The translations under genes and the position numbers were made by a program. From assembly GCA_934098295.1 (NCBI GenBank), contig CAKONV010000014.1, positions 1-53,730 of the forward strand: 53,730 nt of DNA. Reading direction: 5' to 3'. The DNA is from an uncultured Bacilli bacterium. Its GTDB lineage: Bacteria > Bacillota_I > Bacilli_A > ML615J-28 > CAG-313. Shown here piece by piece: positions 19,087 to 26,100 of this stretch. Within the stretch, counting starts at the first letter, position 1. Every line of letters begins with the position of its first letter. The notes beneath the pieces are model-generated. The model did no database searches. It had not been told where the DNA came from and worked only from the letters and a program-made list of their open reading frames with translations.

Positions 19087-19429
19087 AAAACAAACAGAGA
19101 TATTAGGTAATTAAAATTATGAAATTGATCTTGAAAAGAAAATATGTTATGGTAATCAATACTAGCTATTGATAATAATAAAAAATCTTAAGTGATTATT
19201 CAGTAGTGTTTGTAGATAGAGAAAATTATTAAGGATATGCATTATGTTTTGAAGATACAAGTGCGACATTATAGGGTACAATGGTTATTTTAATCGCAAA
19301 TAAAAAGGTAATGAAGGAATTATTTATTCTTCTTCTGAACTACTAGATACTAATGATAATGTAGTTATAGAAGAAGAATTAGAGGCTAAATGGGAGGGAT
19401 GTGTTATTGTCACTAAGTATAATATATAG
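19087..19429 (+). pseudogene. Decayed gene remnants at the left end of the island
   Basis: From 18668 to 19550 no open frame of useful length survives. Fragments with coding character can be read across stops and frame changes, for example FEDTSA near 19250 and then GIIYSSSELLDTNDNVVIEE and AKWEGCVIVTKYNI up to a stop at 19427-19429. They look like one broken gene of unknown family. The rest of 18735-19090 is AT-rich with nothing recognised apart from the palindrome at 18768-18812. Confidence 0.4.
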
Positions 19430-19467
19430 GGGAAATAATAAAAATTATAGTATGAAAATACTAATAG

Positions 19468-19506
19468 AAAGCATCTATTAGCCTAAAAGGCTAGTAGGTG
19501 CTTTTT
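19468..19506 (+). terminator. Strong intrinsic terminator upstream of the sigma-like gene
   Basis: A 16-bp stem (19468-19483 with 19489-19504, two or three G-U pairs, loop TAAAA) is followed by T residues. It insulates the sigma-like gene from read-through, leaving the promoter-like element at 19554 as its likely source of transcription. Confidence 0.85.
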
Positions 19507-19553
19507 AATTTCGAATAAAAAGAAAAGATAATTTAAAAAAATTTATATAAGTA

Positions 19554-19595
19554 GTTGTTTTTTGACTTATTTTTGCATGTTACCATAGTGAGGAG
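19554..19595 (+). promoter_or_regulatory. Shared promoter-like element, copy 1 (P1)
   Basis: GTTGTTTTTT, 11 bases, then GCATGTTACCATAGTGAGGA. The second block recurs almost unchanged at 20469-20489 and 20832-20852, always 17-18 bases after GTTG. Two blocks at promoter spacing just ahead of a gene suggest the -35 and -10 of an alternative sigma factor. They do not match TTGACA/TATAAT. This copy lies 58 bp before the sigma-like gene, which would give autoregulation. Confidence 0.65.
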
Positions 19596-19653
19596 TAAGT
19601 TATATAATAATTACAAGCAGAAGAAAATACTCCTCATAACAATAGGAGGAGTA
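19590..19653 (+). promoter_or_regulatory. Alternative hairpins that can hide the sigma-like gene's ribosome binding site
   Basis: GAGGAGTA occurs at 19590-19597 and again at 19646-19653 as the ribosome binding site. The complementary TACTCCTC at 19628-19635 lies between. It can pair with either copy, so the leader can form an upstream hairpin that leaves the start free or a downstream hairpin that blocks it. Confidence 0.5.
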
Positions 19654-20421
19654 ATGAATTACATAATAAAACTGGTTGTAGAATATCAAGCAACAGAATC
19701 AGAATATGTTTTTGAATTATTAATTATAGAATTAAAAAATCTTATAAATTACTATATTAGAAAAATTTCTAAATTTTATAGAGAAGATTTATATCAAGAA
19801 TTAATATATAGGTTGTATAGAGTAATAAAAAAATTTAAGTTTAAAACAATACAAAATTTTGATTATTCACGTTTTAACTCTAATATATTAAACATTTTAG
19901 AAAAAAGTGACTTTAAAAATGTTAATTTACTATTTAAGAATAAATATTTATCAGGATTTATAGATAAATATGGGTATGATTTATTTAAGAATGCTTGTTT
20001 AAATGAAAGTAAAGTAGAAGAATTCATTAATGAGTTTAATTTATTTTCTAATGAGAATCAATTCTTTGATTATTTAAATAAATCTTTTTATAGAGAAACT
20101 GCTTACTTTTATAGAAAGTATCATCTAAAGGAAAATAATGATTTAATAAGTTTGAATACAATATTAGTGGATGATATTGAAATGGTAGATACAATTCCTG
20201 ATAATGATAATAAGAGTAAACTTTTAAATTGGTATGATTTATTATCGGAAGAAGATAGACAATTTACATCATTATTTTATGATGGAAAAAGAATTTTAAC
20301 TGGAAAAGAAGTGGCAAAGAAATTAGGAGTGACTCAGCAAGCGGTGAGTAGTAAACTTAAAAGAGTAAAAAAGAGATACTTAAAAAAAATAGAAGAAAAT
20401 AATTGCAAAGTGGAAAAGTAA
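19654..20421 (+). CDS. Sigma-70-like factor of the toxin cassette
   Basis: A 255-aa protein with sigma-factor architecture. A region-2-like helix set (INYYIRKISKFYREDLYQEL, about residues 32-51) precedes a long middle part, and a region-4 helix-turn-helix ends the protein (LTGKEVAKKLGVTQQAVSSK, about residues 211-230). It recalls small group-4/5 sigma factors such as TcdR, BotR and UviA that control toxin and bacteriocin genes, though I cannot assign it to one. ATG 19654 is chosen because GGAGGAGTA lies just before it; the in-frame 19555 start lies inside the promoter-like element. It ends with its own terminator, and the same upstream element precedes the next two transcription units. Confidence 0.7.
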   Translation: MNYIIKLVVEYQATESEYVFELLIIELKNLINYYIRKISKFYREDLYQELIYRLYRVIKKFKFKTIQNFDYSRFNSNILNILEKSDFKNVNLLFKNKYLSGFIDKYGYDLFKNACLNESKVEEFINEFNLFSNENQFFDYLNKSFYRETAYFYRKYHLKENNDLISLNTILVDDIEMVDTIPDNDNKSKLLNWYDLLSEEDRQFTSLFYDGKRILTGKEVAKKLGVTQQAVSSKLKRVKKRYLKKIEENNCKVEK

Positions 20422-20437
20422 ACAATTCCACTTTTTT
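20407..20437 (+). terminator. Terminator of the sigma-like gene
   Basis: AAAGTGGAA (20407-20415) pairs with TTCCACTTT (20426-20434), followed by T to 20437. The stem overlaps the last codons of the gene. Confidence 0.8.
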
Positions 20438-20446
20438 CATTGCCTA

Positions 20447-20489
20447 GTTGTTTTTTTTGGAAATTTTTGCATGTTACTATAGTGAGGAG
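20447..20489 (+). promoter_or_regulatory. Shared promoter-like element, copy 2 (P2)
   Basis: GTTGTTTTTTTT, a short spacer, then CATGTTACTATAGTGAGGAG. The end of the element is also the ribosome binding site of the XhlA-like gene that starts at 20499, so the transcript would have a very short leader. Confidence 0.65.
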
Positions 20490-20498
20490 GTGAAAAAT

Positions 20499-20783
20499 AT
20501 GGAAAAGTTAACCTTAGTAGTTTCAATAATTGGAATTATTGGAACATTGTCAAGTATCTTTTTTGCTTATCTTGCATGTAGAAGAAGTAATATGCAAGAA
20601 CATAAAGTAGATGGTAAAACTGAAGGTGCAATTTTATCAGATATTGGATACATAAAAGCTTGTGTAGATCGTGTTGAAAAGAATCTAAATAGAGTTGATG
20701 AGCGATATAGAAACATTGCAGAAAGACTTGCCAAAGTAGAAGAAGCGGTGACTAATGTAACTAAAAGGGTAGACGAATTGTAA
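20499..20783 (+). CDS. XhlA-type holin-associated membrane/coiled-coil protein
   Basis: The 94-aa protein has one N-terminal transmembrane segment (about residues 4-24, VSIIGIIGTLSSIFFAYLAC) and then an amphipathic coiled coil (ILSDIGYIKACVDRVEKNLN ... RLAKVEEAVTNVTKRVDEL). The GAILSDIGYIKA and KRVDEL features are typical of Bacillota phage lysis modules, where such proteins accompany holins (XhlA with XhlB). ATG 20499 follows GAGGAGGTG; the longer frame from 20448 starts inside the promoter element. The next gene unit encodes the holin. Confidence 0.75.
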   Translation: MEKLTLVVSIIGIIGTLSSIFFAYLACRRSNMQEHKVDGKTEGAILSDIGYIKACVDRVEKNLNRVDERYRNIAERLAKVEEAVTNVTKRVDEL

Positions 20784-20810
20784 AAAAAAATTAAAAATTT
20801 TAGATATCAC

Positions 20811-20852
20811 GTTGTTTTTTTGAATGTTGCTGCATGTTACTATAGTGAGGAG
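20811..20852 (+). promoter_or_regulatory. Shared promoter-like element, copy 3 (P3)
   Basis: GTTGTTTTTTTG, spacer, then GCATGTTACTATAGTGAGGA. It precedes the holin-to-RHS operon. The second block is identical to copy 2 over 20 bases. Confidence 0.65.
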
Positions 20853-20859
20853 GTAAAAG

Positions 20860-20895
20860 ATGATTAAATATATAAAGAAGTTAACACCAATTTAA
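20860..20895 (+). CDS. Possible 11-residue leader peptide
   Basis: MIKYIKKLTPI follows a perfect GAGGAGG, the same element-linked ribosome binding site that serves the XhlA gene at copy 2, and ends 39 bp before the holin ATG. It may be a leader peptide, or the stump of a gene lost from this position. No function is claimed. Confidence 0.3.
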   Translation: MIKYIKKLTPI

Positions 20896-20934
20896 GTTAA
20901 ATACTAGTTAAGTTTTGAAAGGAGGTAAAACAAA

Positions 20935-21225
20935 ATGGATTTTACAAGTGTGCCTATTATAGTCGTATGCTGCTATATATTAGGGGAATTATATAAAGCA
21001 ATTTTTAAAAATAAGACAGAAGCATACAAACTAATACCTATTCTAATGGCAATGGTTGGAGGAATATTAGGAATTTTGATTTATTTAACAAGTCCAGAAA
21101 TGATTTTTAATGTAGATAATATATGGATTGCATTAGGAATAGGTATCGTTAGTGGTACTAGTTCAACTGGTACAAATCAAATAATAAAACAAATATTTAA
21201 AAAAGGAGATGGAAAAAATGAGTAA
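20935..21225 (+). CDS. Phage holin (Hol44-like)
   Basis: The 96-aa protein has three hydrophobic segments (about residues 4-17, 31-51 and 62-77) and ends with a basic tail. The segments TSPEMIFNVDNIWIALGIGI and VSGTSSTGTNQIIKQIFKK are typical of a Bacillota prophage holin family (Hol44 type). Holins open the membrane to release endolysins or, in toxin cassettes such as TcdE, toxins. No endolysin gene is present next to it. ATG 20935 follows AAAGGAGGT. Confidence 0.8.
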   Translation: MDFTSVPIIVVCCYILGELYKAIFKNKTEAYKLIPILMAMVGGILGILIYLTSPEMIFNVDNIWIALGIGIVSGTSSTGTNQIIKQIFKKGDGKNE

Positions 21226-21775
21226 ATTTAAAGATAGAGCAGGAAGTGGCTTGAATAAAAGAATTTTAGAAGTTGAAAGTGTTGAAAGAAATCAAGCAGG
21301 TGAAATTTCAAAAATTTATGCAAAAGTTTCTAGAAATGATGTTGCTTCAATTAGTGGTACACCGCTAAACGCAACAACGTTAAATACAATTATTAATGAT
21401 ATGATAATTACTAAAATCAAAGAAGCATTAGAAAATTATCATGAAAATGGTTTAGCTATTTTAGAAACTACTGAAACTACAATTTTGTTTGATGGATCAT
21501 CGGCTATGTACAATAGCGTTAGTATTGAAGTATCAGAAGCAGTAAGAATTAGTGTTGAAAATAATTATCCAGAATATTTTAGCGTTTCTGCTCCAGACAC
21601 TGCAACAGCAGGAACAATAACTATTGATATTACTGGAATTGAGTGCCCAGAAACATTGGAAACTACAGAATTTGATTTTATAGTAAAACTAATTTCGCAA
21701 GCAACTGATGAGATGATTAAAAAAGTAACATGTACTGTTACTTTACAAGTACCATCTACAACACCCGAAGACTAA
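21218..21775 (+). CDS. Small phage-tail/baseplate-like protein
   Basis: A 185-aa protein whose first part carries SGTPLNATTLNTIINDMI (about residues 47-64), a motif seen in many phage tail-fibre and baseplate-adjacent proteins (GTPLNAxxLN), followed by a beta-rich C-terminal half (about residues 90-185) resembling an Ig-like fold. The ATG at 21218 is used because AAAGGAG is ten bases away; it overlaps the end of the holin gene by 8 bp, so translation is coupled. It could be a scaffold or binding partner for the RHS protein. Function unknown. Confidence 0.5.
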   Translation: MSKFKDRAGSGLNKRILEVESVERNQAGEISKIYAKVSRNDVASISGTPLNATTLNTIINDMIITKIKEALENYHENGLAILETTETTILFDGSSAMYNSVSIEVSEAVRISVENNYPEYFSVSAPDTATAGTITIDITGIECPETLETTEFDFIVKLISQATDEMIKKVTCTVTLQVPSTTPED

Positions 21776-21796
21776 AAACACAAGGAGAGAATAAAA

Positions 21797-23143
21797 ATGA
21801 AAATATTAAAAATAAAAGAAAAATTAGAAAAAAAACAAATTAAGAAAAGAATTATTAGAAAAGAATTTCAAAATAAAAGTAGAAAACAAGATAGTAAGTT
21901 AACAATCATAGGTATTACTGGAAGTCGTGGGAAATCAACAACAGCATTAATGATTCATAATTATTTAAAATATATAGGATATAAATCTACATTATATTCA
22001 AGTGTAATGGTTGATTCCCCTGCTAGTTATTTAAAGAAAAATGAAGCTTATGAAGTTGCTGTAAGAGATGAAAAAGCATTATTAAGCATTATTGAAGAAG
22101 CAGAAGCATATGGAGCAGAATATTTAGTATTAGAAGTAAATGAGAGTGCATTAGCAAAAGGTTTCCTAAAAGATGTTCCATTTGATGTAAGAGTACTTAC
22201 TAATTTAAATCCAAAACATAATTTAGAAGAGTATACAGAAGAAGAATATGTTGAATTAAAGAAATCATTTTTCAAAGATATTGAAGAAGAGTGCAAATGT
22301 GTATTAGGATTTCAAGATTATGACAAGGAATTATTAGATAAATTATTACAATTAAACAAATATCCTAAATATATTGCAGCAAGTAATTACATTGCAAATG
22401 TAAAAGGATTAAATGCTAACGAAGTAACTGGGTTATTAACAGGTCTAGAAACAGATATTGATGGTATGAAATTACAATTTAGATTAAATGGCAAAACATA
22501 TGAGTTAGATACAAATTTATTGATGTCATATAATGCATTAAATGTATTAACAGTTTTAACAACATTAGAAGTATTAGGAGTACTTAATGTATCACAATTT
22601 GAAAAAATGCTAAATGGATTAGTTATTCCAGGCAGAGCAGAAGTATTTAGAGCTAATGGTAGATTAGTAGTAGTCGATACACATTTACCTGCTATGTTAG
22701 AATGTTTAAAAACTTTAAAAGATCAAGGAAAAGTAAATCAAATTAAAGTAGTTGTTGGTTCAATAGGACATGGGTATAAACATTGGGAAGAAAGATTTAA
22801 AACTGAAGAATTTGCTTTACAAAGAAAAGAAGTTAGAAAATATGCAATGAATTTATTAAAAGGAGTTGCTGATTATGTTTATTTAACTGAAAGTGATAGT
22901 GGGAAAGAAAATCCATTAGAAATTTGTAAGGAGTTAGAATCTTATTTGGATGTAAAAACACCTTCAACTATTATTGTGGATAGAGAAGAGGCAATAAAAC
23001 AAGCTATTTACGATTCTAAAGAAGGCGATGTTGTATTTATTAGTGGTAGAGGAAATAGAAGAGTATTATGTAACAGTGAAAATACAATGAAACTATTAAA
23101 AGATAGTGATGTAGTCAAACAAGCTTTAGAGCAATTAAAATAA
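21797..23143 (+). CDS. MurE-like Mur ligase family protein
   Basis: The 448-aa protein shows the Mur ligase fold. It has the P-loop GITGSRGKSTTA (about residues 38-49), the acidic LEVNESAL, LTNLNPKH with the metal/ATP histidine, YNALNVLTVLTTLEVLG, and the C-terminal-domain IPGRAEVF. These ligases join an amino acid or peptide to a carboxylate using ATP. The MurE acceptor motif DNPR is replaced by ESDSGKENP, and the usual GKGH loop reads SGRGNRRV, so it should not take diaminopimelate in the standard way. It also lacks a MurE-length N-terminal UDP-binding domain (the P-loop is at residue 40 instead of near 110). It sits between the phage-tail-like gene and the RHS gene with tight spacing. It may modify cell wall or the toxin; this is inference. 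Confidence 0.7.
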   Translation: MKILKIKEKLEKKQIKKRIIRKEFQNKSRKQDSKLTIIGITGSRGKSTTALMIHNYLKYIGYKSTLYSSVMVDSPASYLKKNEAYEVAVRDEKALLSIIEEAEAYGAEYLVLEVNESALAKGFLKDVPFDVRVLTNLNPKHNLEEYTEEEYVELKKSFFKDIEEECKCVLGFQDYDKELLDKLLQLNKYPKYIAASNYIANVKGLNANEVTGLLTGLETDIDGMKLQFRLNGKTYELDTNLLMSYNALNVLTVLTTLEVLGVLNVSQFEKMLNGLVIPGRAEVFRANGRLVVVDTHLPAMLECLKTLKDQGKVNQIKVVVGSIGHGYKHWEERFKTEEFALQRKEVRKYAMNLLKGVADYVYLTESDSGKENPLEICKELESYLDVKTPSTIIVDREEAIKQAIYDSKEGDVVFISGRGNRRVLCNSENTMKLLKDSDVVKQALEQLK

Positions 23144-23164
23144 TAGTGAATGGAGATATTTATT

Positions 23165-26100
23165 ATGGATAATAGTAAAATTAATCAAACTCAACTTGAT
23201 TTTAATTGCGGACTTGGTTTAGCAAACTTAAATTTAAATACAGGAAGATTATTGTTTGAATGTCCTTGTTTATCAATAGGAGCAAATAGTTTTCAAATTT
23301 CTACATCTCTAATATATAATTCAAAAATTAAAAACTCAGATTTTGGAAATCTAAAAATTGGATTAGGAAATGGTTGGAAACTAAATATTCAACAATATGT
23401 TTTTCCATATGATTCTGCATATAATATAACAAATTTTGAAGAAGGAGATTATGTATATATAGATTCAAATTGGAATATTCATAGATTTGTAAAATATAAA
23501 AATAGCAATACATATGGTGATTCAAGAAGCGTTTATTATGATGCTAGTGGTAGTGGGTTACGATTATTAATAGGCGAAAATAGATATTCGGATATTTATG
23601 ATGGTAATAATAGTATTATAAAATTTGATTTACAAGGGAGAATAACTAATATTATTTCTAGTGTAAATGCTAATATTAATAAAGAAATTTCATATAATGG
23701 TGATAATTTAATTTCTATTTATGATTCTAGAAAATCAGGTAGAAAAATAAATTTAACATATTATACTAATGGTAATTTAAAAGAAATGTCTGCTGATACA
23801 TATAATGTTAGTTTACAATGTAGCTATAATAGTTCAAATCAATTAGAAAAAATTATTAAAAATAATGGAACTAGTTCTAAAGATATGATGTATTTTAAAT
23901 ATGATTCAATAGGAGTTTTAAATTATGCAATAGATGCAGAAAGTTTACGAGCTTTACAATTTAAGAGTAATTATAATTCAAGTAATCCTAAAATTGTTAC
24001 TATATATGAAGGCGCAATGCAAAAGCAACTTATTACAGAAGAATTACAGGCTGAATTATTTACAGGAGATAATGAGTATATAGGTGAAGGTCATTATTTA
24101 GTAGGTAATGGAAAAAAAGTTAAAGGGTATGAATTAAAAATGATTGATGAATATGTAAAAAATACAACATCGTTTATATATTCAACAGGTTATACTGATG
24201 TTATCAATGACAAAAACATAAGGACACGTTATTATTTTAATGTTAACGGATTTACATCAAGCATTCTAGAGGTTGACTCTAATAATAGTAACAATTGTAA
24301 AACATTATTTAAAACTGGTGGTTGGCAGTTATCAACTTCAGGGTCATCAATTTATGCTATTAATGGACAATCAGCAAATGTTATCACAAATACAAACGAA
24401 TATAAATATAAAGCAGTGAATTTATCGTCCTTTTTAAGTATATTTGATGATTATGATAATGGAGAAAAAAGAAAAAATGAATATACTGAAAATTTTGTTG
24501 TTTCATTTTGGTTAAGAGTAAATAAAGATATTAATAATGATGTATTAGCAAAAATACATATTAAAAAGAATGGTGTTACAAGTGAATACGGAAAATCACT
24601 GATTGATAAGACAAAAAGTGGATCTTGGCAATATGTAACTATTCCAGTTTTCTTAGGTGAAAAGCAAGAAAAAATTACTGATATTTGGGTTGAATTTTCA
24701 AATTTAAGTAATTCAGAAATTTTATACTTATCAGATTTTCGAATAGCAATTGGAAATAATACAACAACTAAATTTATTAATGGATCAACGATAATTGATC
24801 TAAAAGATGCAACCAATGTTAACTATGTAGAAAATAGTGTTCAAAAAAATGAAACAATTTCATCTGAATTCTTTTTAACAGATAGTGATTTATTTGCTAC
24901 ATATAAAAGTTTATATTACAAACAACAAAAGGGGCAAACAACATTTGATTTAGTATATTGTAGTGGAACTAAAGTCAGATCTGTAAGCAGTGTAAAAATT
25001 ATCACAAATTCTAATTCAGTTAGTTTATCAATTGATAGTAACGGAATACCAAATTATTACACATATTCATCAAATAGAATTGCCAAAAAACAATGGAGTG
25101 TTACAGAGACACAAGTTAGATTTCATAAAGAAACTTCAACAAAATATTATTATGAAACTAAAGTAGCAATTCAATTAATGGAAGAAGTAGATAAAAGGGT
25201 TGAAGAAAGCAAATCTACAAAAACATATGAATGGCAAAATGCTAACGGAACTCCAAGAGCTAAAAAAGATGAATATTCTGTTGTAACAGCATATTATTAT
25301 GATAGTTATGGTAATTTAACATCTACTAGTGTTTATAATGATGATGTAATAAATAAAGAGTATTTAACAACAACATATGATTATGGAACTGTTGAAGAAA
25401 AATTAAGAGAAAATCCTAAAAGCTGCATTCAAAATGGTGTAAAAAAAGAATTTTATTATAATGAACCACATTTTACTACAAATTATACATTAGAAGGAAA
25501 TTCAAAAGAAAAGTTTACTTATGATGGATATAATGAAAAAATTACTACAGTTTCAAATTTAAATAATTCGGATTCATCTGTAGAATACAAAAATACATTA
25601 TTGTATGATGAATATGGTAGAATTAAAAGTGTAAGTGATTTAAGTAATAGAACTTATGGATTCATATATAATGCTTTTGGCGAACCATTAAAATATTTTG
25701 AGAATGGACGCTTAATATTAGAAAAAAATGTTCAAAAAGAAAGTAGTTATGATATTATAGTTGAGAAAATATATAATAATGAAGAAGTTGTTAATGATAA
25801 AATTATAAATACTGCATATAAAAATGAAACAAAGATAGATAATTATGGCAAAATTTTATCACAAACAAATAAAAAGAACTCTGTAGATAGTGGAACAACA
25901 GTTTTATTCAATTATCAATCAGCCAATGAGAGTGAATCAGTAGCAAAAGTAACTCAAATTGTAGATCCATATGAAAAAGTGACTTATGATTATATATACG
26001 ATGATGAAAACAGACCTAGTGGATATCGAGTAAAAAGTAATTCTTCCAATAATAAAGAAATGCAAGTTCGTCAAGTTGGAAATGGTGATACTCAATATTA

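Noticed and set aside
19550..21225. Complete prophage
   Set aside because: Only lysis-type and one tail-like gene are present; there is no portal, terminase, capsid, tape measure or endolysin gene.
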